NCBI GenBank assembly: GCA_023428785.1
Contig: JAEYWU010000014.1
Coordinates: 1-59,024 of the forward strand
From: Pseudomonadota bacterium
Lineage (GTDB): Bacteria; Pseudomonadota; Alphaproteobacteria; Caulobacterales; Caulobacteraceae
Length of the DNA: 59,024 nucleotides
Reading direction: 5' to 3'
The notes under the pieces are model-generated. The model saw only the letters and a program-made list of their open reading frames with translations. It did no database searches and was not told where the DNA came from. A program made the position numbers and the translations under genes. Positions 33,163 through 41,413 of this stretch are shown piece after piece (within the stretch, counting starts at the first letter, position 1; every line of letters starts with the position of its first letter).

Positions 33163-35370
33163 ATGAGTGAGGCCGATCCCTTCGAGGCCATCAAGGCCAC
33201 CTTCTTCCAGGAGTGCGACGAGCTCCTGGGCGACCTCGAGTCCGGCTTGCTGGCTATCGAGGCCGGCGCCGGCGACGACGAGACCGTCAACGCCGTGTTC
33301 CGCGCCGTGCATTCGGTGAAGGGCGGCGCGGGCGCCTTTGGTCTGGACGACCTTGTGCGGTTCGCCCACGTCTTCGAGACCCTGCTCGACGAGATCCGCT
33401 CGGGCCGCAAGCCGTGCGACCACGAGACCGTCAAGACCCTCCTGCGCGCTTCGGACGTGCTGGCCGACCATGTCGGCGCCGCGCGCGGACAGGGGGCTCC
33501 GGTCGACGCCGGCCGCTCAGCCGCCCTGGTCGCCGAGCTGGAAGCCCTGACGCATGGCCAGGCAGCGCCTGAAGCCATCCCGGCTGCCGACATCGCGCCG
33601 GCGGAACCCGAGATCGAGGCCGACGAGTTCGGCTTCCGCCCGGTCGCGTTCGACCTCTCCGCCCTTCAGCCTCCCGCCGCCGAGGCGAGCGCGTCTACCG
33701 GCTGGCGCGTGGTCCTGCATCCGCACGCGCGGATGTACGGCAAGGCCAATGAAACCGGCCTGCTGATCCGTGAGCTGTCGCGGCTCGGCGACCTCATCAC
33801 CTGCCTCGACGCATCCGCCCTTCCCGGCCTCGCCGAGATGGATCCGGAAGAGTCCTATCTGGCCTGGACCATCGACATCACGACCGACGCCGACGATGCG
33901 GACGTGCGCGAGGTGTTTGATTTCGTCGAGACCGACTGCGACCTGTCCATCACGCCGCTGGCCATCGAACAGGCCGAGCCGGACGATCTGGACATTTCCG
34001 CTCTCCTGGCCGCGGCCAGCGCCGAAACCGCTCCGGCGGCCGCCGAACTCCCCATGGTCGAAACGGTCGCGCCTTCACCCGCGATCGCCACCCCTGTCCA
34101 GGCCGCTGTCCCCCCCGCGGCTGCGACGCAGGCGGCGCCGGCTGCTCAGCCCTCCGGACAGCCGGCGCCCGCCGTGACCATCCGCGTCGATCTGGATCGC
34201 GTGGACCGCCTGATCAACGTCGTGGGCGAACTGGTCATCCAGCAGGCCATGCTGGCCCAGCGCGTGACCGAAAGCGGCCTGGCCCGCTCGTCAGGCGTCT
34301 CGGTCGGTCTGGAGGATCTCGAACTCCTGACGCGCGAGATTCAGGACAGCGTCATGGCCATCCGGGCCCAGCCGGTGAAGTCGGTCTTCCAGCGTATGCC
34401 GCGCCTCGTGCGCGAGGTCGCGGACATGACCGGCAAGCGTGTTCGCCTGATCACCGAGGGTGAGGCCACCGAGGTCGACAAGACCGTCGTCGAGCGCCTG
34501 GCCGAGCCGATCACCCACATGATCCGCAACGCGATCGATCATGGGTTGGAGACGCCGGACGACCGCATCGCCGCCGGCAAGCCGGCCGAGGGTTCCGTGC
34601 ACCTCGTCGCCCTTCATCGCTCGGGCCGGATCGTGATCGAGATCAGCGACGACGGGCGCGGCATCAACCGCGAACGTGTGCGCGGCATCGCCGTCTCGCG
34701 CGGCCTGATCGCCGAGGATGCGGTCCTGACCGACGACGAGATCGACAACCTGATCTTCCTGCCGGGGTTCTCGACCGCCGACGCCGTGTCCGACATCTCG
34801 GGCCGTGGCGTGGGCATGGACGTGGTCAAGCGTTCGATCCAGGCGCTGGGCGGACGGATCAGCATCGCCTCGGTTCCCGGCAAGGGCTCGACCTTCACCC
34901 TCAGCTTGCCCCTGACCCTCGCGGTGCTGGACGGCATGGTCGTCTCCACCGCCGAACAGACCCTGGTCGCGCCGCTCACGGCCATCGTAGAGAGCCTGAC
35001 TCCGCGCCCGCAGGACGTCCATCACGTGGGCGGCCATGACGCGGTGATCCTGTTCCGCGACCAGTTCGTGCCGCTGATCGACGTCGGCCTGACCATGGGC
35101 TTCCGCGATGCGCCGATCACTCCGTCCAGCGGTGTCGCCCTGGTCGTGGAGACCGAAGGCGGCGCCCGCGCGGCCCTGCTGGTCGACGCCATCCAGGGCC
35201 AGCGTCAGGTCGTCATCAAGAGCCTGGAGACCAACTACCAGCAGGTCGACGGCGTCGCCGCCGCGACCATCCTGGGCGATGGCCGGGTCGCCCTGATCCT
35301 GGATGTCGACGCCCTCGTCGCCAACACCCGCCGCCGTTCCGCGCGGCCCGAACTCAAGCTCGCGAGCTGA
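33163..35370 (+). CDS. cheA: Chemotaxis histidine kinase CheA
   Basis: Kinase of 735 residues. The HPt domain at the N-terminus has phosphorylation site His50 (FRAVHSVKGGAGAF). A middle segment of about residues 120-340 contains a P2-like part and an Ala/Pro-rich linker. Dimerisation (VDRLINVVGELVIQQAMLAQ, from about 346), ATPase (HMIRNAIDHGLETP; DDGRGINRER; SGRGVGMDVV) and the CheW-like regulatory domain (from about 585, LTLAVLDGMVV) follow in the usual order. It forms the core signalling complex with the receptor and CheW encoded alongside. Confidence 0.95.
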   Translation: MSEADPFEAIKATFFQECDELLGDLESGLLAIEAGAGDDETVNAVFRAVHSVKGGAGAFGLDDLVRFAHVFETLLDEIRSGRKPCDHETVKTLLRASDVLADHVGAARGQGAPVDAGRSAALVAELEALTHGQAAPEAIPAADIAPAEPEIEADEFGFRPVAFDLSALQPPAAEASASTGWRVVLHPHARMYGKANETGLLIRELSRLGDLITCLDASALPGLAEMDPEESYLAWTIDITTDADDADVREVFDFVETDCDLSITPLAIEQAEPDDLDISALLAAASAETAPAAAELPMVETVAPSPAIATPVQAAVPPAAATQAAPAAQPSGQPAPAVTIRVDLDRVDRLINVVGELVIQQAMLAQRVTESGLARSSGVSVGLEDLELLTREIQDSVMAIRAQPVKSVFQRMPRLVREVADMTGKRVRLITEGEATEVDKTVVERLAEPITHMIRNAIDHGLETPDDRIAAGKPAEGSVHLVALHRSGRIVIEISDDGRGINRERVRGIAVSRGLIAEDAVLTDDEIDNLIFLPGFSTADAVSDISGRGVGMDVVKRSIQALGGRISIASVPGKGSTFTLSLPLTLAVLDGMVVSTAEQTLVAPLTAIVESLTPRPQDVHHVGGHDAVILFRDQFVPLIDVGLTMGFRDAPITPSSGVALVVETEGGARAALLVDAIQGQRQVVIKSLETNYQQVDGVAAATILGDGRVALILDVDALVANTRRRSARPELKLAS

Positions 35371-35372
35371 TC

Positions 35373-35840
35373 ATGTCCGACAAACCGAACACCTCTAACG
35401 CCGCCTCGCGCGAACTGATCGCTTTCCGCATCGGCCAGCAAGAATTCTGCGTCGACATCATGTCGGTGCGCGAAATCCGCGGCTGGACACCGGCGACCCC
35501 GCTGCCGCGGGCTCCGGGCTTCATGAAGGGCGTTATCAACCTGCGCGGGGCCGTCCTGCCGATCGTCGATCTGGGCGCCCGCCTAGGCCTGAAGACGTCG
35601 GAGCCGACCGCGCGGCACGTGATCATGGTGGCCCATATCGGCCGCCGCACCGTCGGCCTGCTCGTCGATGCGGTGTCCGACATCATCCAGCTGACCGACG
35701 ACCTGATCCAGGCCACCCCGGATGTCGCCAGCGACCACGTCAAGACCTTCGTCAAGGGCGTCTTCGCCATCGAGGGCCGCATGGTCAGCCTGCTGGAGCT
35801 GGAGTGGATCGTCCCGGAAAACGAGGCCGAAGCCGCATGA
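35373..35840 (+). CDS. cheW: Chemotaxis coupling protein CheW
   Basis: Adaptor of 155 residues that links receptors to CheA. A single CheW domain spans almost the whole protein: IAFRIGQQEFCVDIMSVREI, then GFMKGVINLRGAVLPIVDL, and LLVDAVSDIIQL. The start follows the cheA stop by two bases, and the end overlaps cheR by four bases. No unusual features. Confidence 0.95.
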   Translation: MSDKPNTSNAASRELIAFRIGQQEFCVDIMSVREIRGWTPATPLPRAPGFMKGVINLRGAVLPIVDLGARLGLKTSEPTARHVIMVAHIGRRTVGLLVDAVSDIIQLTDDLIQATPDVASDHVKTFVKGVFAIEGRMVSLLELEWIVPENEAEAA

Positions 35841-36700
35841 CCACCGTCGCCGGGCGCGAGTCCCTGGTCGAAGGCGAGTTCGTCTTCACCGCCGAGGATT
35901 TCCGCCACATCGCCCAGGTGCTGCACAGCCATGCCGGCATCGCCCTGAACGAAAGCAAGGCCGCGCTTGTCTATTCGCGCCTGGCCAAGCGGCTGCGCGC
36001 CCTGGGCCTGCGCAGTTTTCGGGACTACTGCGCCCTGATCCAGGGCATTGAGGGCGTCGATGAGCGTCAGGCCATGACCGCCGCCCTGACGACCAATGTG
36101 ACGCGCTTCTATCGCGAGCCGCACCACTTCGAGCACCTGCGCGACGTGGTCATGCCGGTCCTGGCGGAACGGGCGCGCGCCGGACAGCGAGTAAGATTGT
36201 GGTCAGCCGCCTGCTCCAACGGCCAGGAGCCCTATTCCATGGCCATGACCGTCCTGTCGGTCCTGCCCGAGGCGGCGGACCTAGACGTGCGCATCCTGGC
36301 GACCGACATCGATCCCAACATGGTCGCCGAGGGACTGGCGGGGGTCTATTCCGAAGAGGCGCCCGAAGCAGCGCCCTCGATGCTGCGTCACCGCTGGTTC
36401 GACCGGGCGGCCGGACGCCCCGGATACCTCAGCGCCTCGCCCACCCTGCGCCGGCTGGTCGCCTTTCGCGAACTGAACCTGATCGGTGACTGGCCCATGC
36501 GAGGCCGCTTCGACGTCATCTTCTGCCGCAACGTGGTGATCTATTTCGACGACGCGACTCAGGAGCGGGTGTGGAGCCGCTTCCTGCCGATGATGACGCC
36601 GGACGCGACCCTCTACATCGGCCATTCCGAACGCGTCAGCGGACCGGCCGCGGCTCGCCTGACCACCAGTGGCCTGACGACTTACCGGGTGGCCGCATGA
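35837..36700 (+). CDS. cheR: Chemotaxis protein methyltransferase CheR
   Basis: S-adenosylmethionine-dependent enzyme of 287 residues that methylates receptor glutamates for adaptation. The N-terminal helical domain ends at TNVTRFYREPHHFEHL; the SAM-binding fold has RLWSAACSNGQEPYSMAM and later IFCRNVVIYFDD. ATG 35837 overlaps the cheW stop; a longer frame to 35804 lies inside cheW. It pairs with CheB, whose gene overlaps its end by four bases. Confidence 0.95.
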   Translation: MTTVAGRESLVEGEFVFTAEDFRHIAQVLHSHAGIALNESKAALVYSRLAKRLRALGLRSFRDYCALIQGIEGVDERQAMTAALTTNVTRFYREPHHFEHLRDVVMPVLAERARAGQRVRLWSAACSNGQEPYSMAMTVLSVLPEAADLDVRILATDIDPNMVAEGLAGVYSEEAPEAAPSMLRHRWFDRAAGRPGYLSASPTLRRLVAFRELNLIGDWPMRGRFDVIFCRNVVIYFDDATQERVWSRFLPMMTPDATLYIGHSERVSGPAAARLTTSGLTTYRVAA

Positions 36701-37734
36701 CCATCTCCGTCCTCGTCGTCGACGATTCCCCGACCATGCGCGGCCTGATCACGGCGGCCCTGCGCCGCGACCCGGAGATCACGGTCGTCGGCTCCGCCGC
36801 CGATCCGCTCGAGGCCCGCGAGGCCATCAAGCGGCTGAACCCCGACGTCATCACCCTGGACGTCGAGATGCCCAACATGAACGGGCTGGAGTTCCTCGAG
36901 AAGATCATGCGGCTGCGGCCGATGCCGGTGGTCATGGTCTCGACCCTGACCCAGGCCGGCGCCGAGATTACCGTCACCGCTCTGGAGCTCGGCGCGGTCG
37001 ACGCCGTCGGCAAGCCTTGCCACGGCATGGGCGCGGCCGAGGCCTTTGGCGACCTGGCCGACAAGGTGAAGGTCGCAGCGCGCTCGCGCGTGCGCGCCGG
37101 CTCGGAGTTCCGCGGCCCGCAGCCGACGGGTGACTATCGCGCCACCCGGGACCACGTGCTGGCCATCGGAGCCTCCACCGGTGGCGTCGAGGCGCTGCTG
37201 ACCATCGTCTCGGCCTTTCCCGCTGACTGTCCCGCCACGGTGATCACCCAGCATATGCCGGCGACCTTTACCGCCAGCTTCGCCGCCCGGCTGGACCGGG
37301 CCTCGGCCGCCACCGTGCGCGAGGCCGTCGACGGCGCCCCGCTCGAGCCGGGCTGCGTCTATCTCGCCCCCGGCGGCGAGGCCCATCTGGAAGTCGGCGG
37401 CGTGACGCCACGCTGCCGCCTGACGCGCGGTGACACCGTCAGCGGCCATCGTCCCTCGGTGGATGTGCTGTTCCGCTCTGTCGCCGCCCTGCGTCGGCCG
37501 ATGACCGGCGTGATCCTGACCGGCATGGGCCGCGACGGCGCCCAGGGCCTGCTCGAGATGCGCCAGAACGGCGCCCACACCCTGGGCCAGGACGAGGCCA
37601 CCAGCGTCGTCTACGGCATGCCGCGAGCCGCCTTCGAGGTCGGCGCTGTCGAGCGCCAGCTGCCGCTCGGCCGCCTTCCCTCCGCCATCCTTGAACTCTG
37701 CGCCGATCACTCGCGCGCCGCTCACCCCGCCTGA
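36697..37734 (+). CDS. cheB: Chemotaxis methylesterase CheB
   Basis: Enzyme of 345 residues that removes receptor methyl groups and deamidates glutamines, activated by CheA. The receiver domain has VVDDSPTMRG and Asp55 in TLDVEMPNMNG. The catalytic domain has Ser in AIGASTGGVEAL, His in ITQHMPATFT and Asp in LTGMGRDGAQGLL. ATG 36697 overlaps the cheR stop by four bases. The linker between the domains is short and basic (AARSRVRAGSE). Confidence 0.95.
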   Translation: MTISVLVVDDSPTMRGLITAALRRDPEITVVGSAADPLEAREAIKRLNPDVITLDVEMPNMNGLEFLEKIMRLRPMPVVMVSTLTQAGAEITVTALELGAVDAVGKPCHGMGAAEAFGDLADKVKVAARSRVRAGSEFRGPQPTGDYRATRDHVLAIGASTGGVEALLTIVSAFPADCPATVITQHMPATFTASFAARLDRASAATVREAVDGAPLEPGCVYLAPGGEAHLEVGGVTPRCRLTRGDTVSGHRPSVDVLFRSVAALRRPMTGVILTGMGRDGAQGLLEMRQNGAHTLGQDEATSVVYGMPRAAFEVGAVERQLPLGRLPSAILELCADHSRAAHPA

Positions 37735-37743
37735 GGACCTGTC

Positions 37744-38133
37744 ATGCCTGCCGCTTCCGCCATCCACACCCTCATTGTCGATGACCAGGCCTCGATGCGC
37801 GCCCTGATCCGCACCAGCCTGCAGGCCCTGGGCTTTCGCGAGTTCCGCGAGGCCGCCGACGGCGAGGCGGGCCTGCGCGAGATGATCACCCGTCCCGCGC
37901 ACCTGGTCATCTCGGACTTCAACATGCCCAACCTCGACGGCCTGGGCCTGCTGCGCGCCGTGCGCGCCCATCCGCCGAGCTCGGGCGCGGCCTTCATCAT
38001 GCTGACCGGCCGCGCCGATCGCGAACTGGTCCAGCGCGCCGTGCAGTTCGGCGTCAACAACTACCTCGTCAAACCCTTCACGGTGGCCCAGCTGAAGGAC
38101 AAGGTCGAGGGTGTCTTCGGTCCTCTGACATGA
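37744..38133 (+). CDS. cheY: CheY-type response regulator (second copy)
   Basis: Receiver protein of 129 residues. LIVDDQASMRALI has the acidic pair, Asp58 in VISDFNMPNLDG the phosphoacceptor, MLTGRAD the switch Thr and YLVKPFTVAQL the Lys. It corresponds in place to cheYII of C. crescentus, which from memory is the copy most tied to motor control. It begins nine bases after cheB with its own GAGG site and overlaps cheD by four bases. Confidence 0.92.
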   Translation: MPAASAIHTLIVDDQASMRALIRTSLQALGFREFREAADGEAGLREMITRPAHLVISDFNMPNLDGLGLLRAVRAHPPSSGAAFIMLTGRADRELVQRAVQFGVNNYLVKPFTVAQLKDKVEGVFGPLT

Positions 38134-38678
38134 CGCCGGACACCCCGAAACCCGTGCGCCGGATCCATGTGGGTCAGGGCGAGCACCATGTCACGGACGA
38201 TCCACAGGTGATGCTCAGCACCATCCTGGGAAGCTGCGTGGCCCTGTGCCTGCGCGATGCGACGACCGGCATCGGCGGCATGAACCATTTCCTCCTGCCC
38301 GACGGCGATGGCGCGGGCACCGACGCCGGCCGCCGCTATGGCGCCTATGCGATGGAAGTGCTCATCAACGACTGCATCAAGCGCGGCGCGCAGCGCGGAC
38401 GCCTCGAAGCCAAGCTGTTCGGCGGCGGCCGGATGTTCGATTCCCTTCGCGATGTCGGACGCGCCAACGCCGACTTCGCCGAACGTTTCCTGCGCGACGA
38501 AGGCATCCCGCTGGTCGGCGGCAGCCTGCGTGGGATGGGCGGACGCAGGGTCCAGTACTGGCCGGCCACGGGCCGCGCCCTTCAGCGCGCCGTCGCCGGC
38601 GCCGAGGTTCCGCAGACCCGCCGGCCGGTCGCTCCCTCGCCCGCCCCGATCGAGGCCGGCGCCCTGGAGCTGTTCTGA
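38130..38678 (+). CDS. cheD: Chemoreceptor glutamine deamidase CheD
   Basis: Deamidase of 182 residues that converts receptor glutamines to glutamates. The catalytic Cys is in STILGSCVALCLRD and the His in IGGMNHFLLPD; KLFGGGRMF is also conserved. The C-terminal 30 residues are Ala/Pro-rich and not part of the core. Its stop overlaps the next start by one base (TGATG). Confidence 0.94.
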   Translation: MTPDTPKPVRRIHVGQGEHHVTDDPQVMLSTILGSCVALCLRDATTGIGGMNHFLLPDGDGAGTDAGRRYGAYAMEVLINDCIKRGAQRGRLEAKLFGGGRMFDSLRDVGRANADFAERFLRDEGIPLVGGSLRGMGGRRVQYWPATGRALQRAVAGAEVPQTRRPVAPSPAPIEAGALELF

Positions 38679-39007
38679 TGGCCCGCCCGATCGACCCTGC
38701 TCTCCTCGCGGCCCTGTCGACTGAGTTGACCGCCCTGGCCTCGCCGGTCGAAGACCTGGGCGGCCTCATCGCCGCGCATGCCTCGGGTGTCACCGCAGCC
38801 GACCCGAATGACGTGCTGCGCCGGGGCCAGGCCGTCGACGAGGTGTCGCAGACGCTGCGGGCGCTCGGCGACCTTCTGAATGCGCTGGCGCATGGCGAAC
38901 CGGCCGAGGCGGCCCTGAACAGGCTTTCCCTGTCCGCCGTCGCCGCCCGCCTCGCCGGTGAAAATGCGCCGGCCGTCGGCGCCGGCGACTTCCAGCTGTT
39001 CGACTGA
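38678..39007 (+). CDS. Small chemotaxis-operon protein (CheU-like by position)
   Basis: A 109-residue protein, rich in Ala and Leu and predicted mostly helical, without signal peptide or membrane segment. It has no motif I recognise. It occupies the place of cheU in the C. crescentus operon, between cheD and the third cheY, and overlaps cheD by one base, so it is certainly translated with the operon. The C-terminal GDFQLFD resembles the CheD C-terminal ALELF and could be a short docking tail. Function unknown. Confidence 0.75.
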   Translation: MARPIDPALLAALSTELTALASPVEDLGGLIAAHASGVTAADPNDVLRRGQAVDEVSQTLRALGDLLNALAHGEPAEAALNRLSLSAVAARLAGENAPAVGAGDFQLFD

Positions 39008-39011
39008 TCCC

Positions 39012-39611
39012 ATGGCCCAGACGCACGTGCTCGACCGCTTCAACCTTGAACAGGCCACCGTCCTGCTCATCGACGACAACGCCCCCGCGCTGGATATGCT
39101 GAGCTCGATCATCAAGGGCTACGGCGTACGGGATCATATCTGCTGCGCCTCAGCCGCCGCCGCAACCGAGGTCGTCCGCCAGCGCCAGATCGATCTGATC
39201 CTCGTCGACTGCTCCCAGCCGCAGATGGACGGCTATGACTTTGTACGCTGGCTCCGGCGTGAGACGCCGGACCCGACCTGCCGGACGCCTGCGATCATGC
39301 TGACCGCCAACGCAGCGCCGTCGGATGTGCAGAGGAGCCGCGACTGCGGCGCCAGCTTCGTCGTCGCCAAGCCCCTGAAACCGCGCGTCCTGCTCCAGCG
39401 CATTCTCTGGCTGGCCAATGACACCCGCGAGTTCATCCAGTGTGAGAGCTATGTCGGCCCCGACCGACGGGTCCGAAACTTCGGTCCGCCGCTCGGCACC
39501 CCTGGGCGCCGCGAAGGCGACTTGTCCGCCCACGTCGGCGCCGCCGTCGAGGGCAACATGGCCCAGTCAGACATCGACACCCTCATCATGCCGCGCCGCG
39601 TGGCGCTCTAG
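39012..39611 (+). CDS. CheY-type response regulator with C-terminal GPDRR tail
   Basis: Protein of 199 residues: a receiver domain to about residue 135, then a 65-residue tail. VLLIDDNAPALDML and Asp66 in ILVDCSQPQMDG are the active site; FVVAKPLKPRVLL has the Lys. The tail contains YVGPDRRVRNFG and TPGRREGD, an arginine motif (GPDRR) I have met in many alphaproteobacterial regulators. Position is that of cheYIII in C. crescentus. Some CheY-like proteins of that species (Cle proteins) bind cyclic di-GMP through arginine-rich segments, so nucleotide binding is worth considering. It is the last gene of the operon; cheE, which I recall next in C. crescentus, is missing. Its stop shares CTAG with the convergent gene. 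Confidence 0.88.
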   Translation: MAQTHVLDRFNLEQATVLLIDDNAPALDMLSSIIKGYGVRDHICCASAAAATEVVRQRQIDLILVDCSQPQMDGYDFVRWLRRETPDPTCRTPAIMLTANAAPSDVQRSRDCGASFVVAKPLKPRVLLQRILWLANDTREFIQCESYVGPDRRVRNFGPPLGTPGRREGDLSAHVGAAVEGNMAQSDIDTLIMPRRVAL

Positions 39612-40708
39612 GTCCGCCAGGCGGCGATGGCCTCGTCGATGGTCATGAGGCCGCGACGGTCCGGTGCGACGGCGGTCGGAGACTGCGAGAAGCGCGGCGC
39701 CGGCGCCGGCTGGGCGACCCCATCGACCGTAACGAAGGTGTTCCGTTCCTGATTGTGAGCATGGGACGGGGCCTCGCCAAACGACAGGACGGGCGAAACG
39801 CAGGCGTCCGTCCCCTCGAAGACCGAGACCCATTCATCGCGGGTTCGGGTGGCGAACACCGCTTCGAAGGCTGCTTGCATCGCGGGCCATCCCGATGGGT
39901 CGAACTGGCTGAAACGATCCGGCGCAATGCCGAGCCCGATCAGGAGTTGGGCGAAGAACTGCGGCTCCAGCGATCCGACGGCGACATGGCGGCCGTCCGA
40001 GCAGGCATAGCAACGATAGAAAGGCTTGCTCCCGTCCAGCAAGTTGCCCCCTCGTTGATCCCGCCACAGGCCCGACGCCGAGAAGGCGTGGAAAAGGCTG
40101 GTGAGGGCGGCCGACCCGTCGGTCATGGCGATATCGACGACCTCTCCCTTGCCGCTCGCGCGCGCCTTCAGGACACCCGCCAGGATGCCGACCACGGCGA
40201 ACATGGCCCCTCCGCCATAGTCGCCAACCAGATTGAGCGGCGGTGGAGGCGGCGAGCCCGGATCCCCCATGGCGTGAAGCGCGCCGGTGACAGCGATGTA
40301 GTTGATGTCATGGCCGGCTCGCGGGGCCAGCGGCCCGGTCTGGCCCCAGCCTGTCATACGCGCATAGACGAGCGCCGGATTGCGCCCAAGGCAAATATCG
40401 GGCCCCAGACCGAGCCTCTCTGTTACGCCGGGGCGAAAGCCCTCGATGAGGGCGTCCGCCCTCTCGATCAGGGCGAGGGCCTGCTCGCGATGGTCCGGGT
40501 TCTTGAGGTCGAGATGCACATGGCGGCGGTTTCGGTGGAGGACCGATCCGCCGGTGTCGTCCCAGGTCTGGCCCGAGTTCGGCGCGCGGGCGATGCGGAT
40601 GATCTCGGAGCCCAGATCGGCGAGGATCATGGACGCCAGTGGAACCGGACCGATCGCGTCCAGCTCAACAATTCTCAATCCCTCGAGTGGACCTGTTGCA
40701 GCGGCCAT
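39608..40708 (-). CDS. CaiB/BaiF-family CoA-transferase (alpha-methylacyl-CoA racemase-like)
   Basis: Class III CoA-transferase family protein of 366 residues. GPLEGLRIVELDAIGPVPLA at the start, ADLGSEIIRI, then RARMTGWGQTGP-like YARMTGWGQTGPLAPRAGHD and NLVGDYGGGAMFAVVGIL, whose Asp is the expected catalytic residue, match alpha-methylacyl-CoA racemases best. These invert the 2-methyl centre of branched acyl-CoAs so that they can be beta-oxidised. ATG 40708 with GGGGAG seven bases upstream is preferred over upstream in-frame codons. It converges on the chemotaxis operon and has no operon partners here. Confidence 0.85.
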   Translation of the reverse strand: MAAATGPLEGLRIVELDAIGPVPLASMILADLGSEIIRIARAPNSGQTWDDTGGSVLHRNRRHVHLDLKNPDHREQALALIERADALIEGFRPGVTERLGLGPDICLGRNPALVYARMTGWGQTGPLAPRAGHDINYIAVTGALHAMGDPGSPPPPPLNLVGDYGGGAMFAVVGILAGVLKARASGKGEVVDIAMTDGSAALTSLFHAFSASGLWRDQRGGNLLDGSKPFYRCYACSDGRHVAVGSLEPQFFAQLLIGLGIAPDRFSQFDPSGWPAMQAAFEAVFATRTRDEWVSVFEGTDACVSPVLSFGEAPSHAHNQERNTFVTVDGVAQPAPAPRFSQSPTAVAPDRRGLMTIDEAIAAWRT

Positions 40709-40877
40709 ATGACGTCTCCCCATGCGATGTCCGTTAGCACGTCCGCCTGCGTCGTCCACAAGCTGCACTCACTGGCCGCCGGCTGTCGTCAGGGACGGCG
40801 GCCACAAGCCTGGAACGATCGGGAACGACGCGGTGCGTGACAGGTATGGAGCCGTGTGATTTTTGATACCCAATTCT

Positions 40878-40906
40878 GGTTACCTTGCGATTTACCTTGT
40901 GGTAAA
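40878..40906. promoter_or_regulatory. Repeat cluster upstream of small secreted protein gene
   Basis: In the 270-base gap before 40979 there is a perfect inverted repeat TTTACC-TTGT-GGTAAA (40891-40906), preceded by GGTTACC (40878-40884). TTACCTTG occurs twice, at 40880 and 40892, twelve bases apart. Together they look like a multi-site operator about 75-100 bases before the gene start. The binding protein is unknown; LuxR-type regulators at the other end of the pilus locus are candidates. Confidence 0.5.
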
Positions 40907-40978
40907 CACGTCTCCTCGCTCGGTATTAATCGTTAGCAGCTACGGTCTCCCCATCGCATCTGGCGTGGGGACAAGACC

Positions 40979-41410
40979 ATGTTCAAGAAGAATTTGATAA
41001 TCGCTGCGGTCGCGATCTCATCTATTGGCGCGACTGCTTATGCCGACACAGGTATTCGCAGTTCTGCGAGCACGACGATTCGTATTCAGGCCTTTGTGCC
41101 GGTGATTTGCCGTGTCCGGCTCGCCGCCGATGTCGGGATGCCTGATGATCAGGGCCACGTCGAACTCGGCGCCGCCCATGAGTTCTGCAACGCACCGTCC
41201 GGATATCGGGTGATGGTCCAGCATCCGATGGATCTGACCGGCGCCGCGATCATTTCCGATGGGGTGCGAATTCCGCTGTCACCGTCCGGTGAGACCGTCC
41301 TGACGGACTCGGCCCACGCCGACCTGCGTACGGTCATGCTCGCTGCCGATCTCGGCGAGGAGCCCGAACGGTTCCGGTCGATCAGCGTCAGGATCGAGCC
41401 GAAAAGCTGA
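40979..41410 (+). CDS. Small secreted two-cysteine protein, possibly pilin-like
   Basis: Secreted protein of 143 residues: a signal peptide (MFKKNLIIAAVAISSIGATA, cleavage near AYA|D) and two cysteines (FVPVICRVRL and HEFCNAPSGYRVMVQ) about 40 residues apart. The pattern of a first Cys after a beta-strand and a second Cys followed by G-Y-x-V resembles spore-coat-U pilin domains, but the C-terminal G-x-Y-x-D strand of those pilins is missing. It converges on the end of the chaperone-usher operon with three bases between the stop codons. It could be a soluble or surface partner of that pilus; I cannot assign a function. The start has a GGGGA site. Confidence 0.7.
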   Translation: MFKKNLIIAAVAISSIGATAYADTGIRSSASTTIRIQAFVPVICRVRLAADVGMPDDQGHVELGAAHEFCNAPSGYRVMVQHPMDLTGAAIISDGVRIPLSPSGETVLTDSAHADLRTVMLAADLGEEPERFRSISVRIEPKS

Positions 41411-41413
41411 GGC

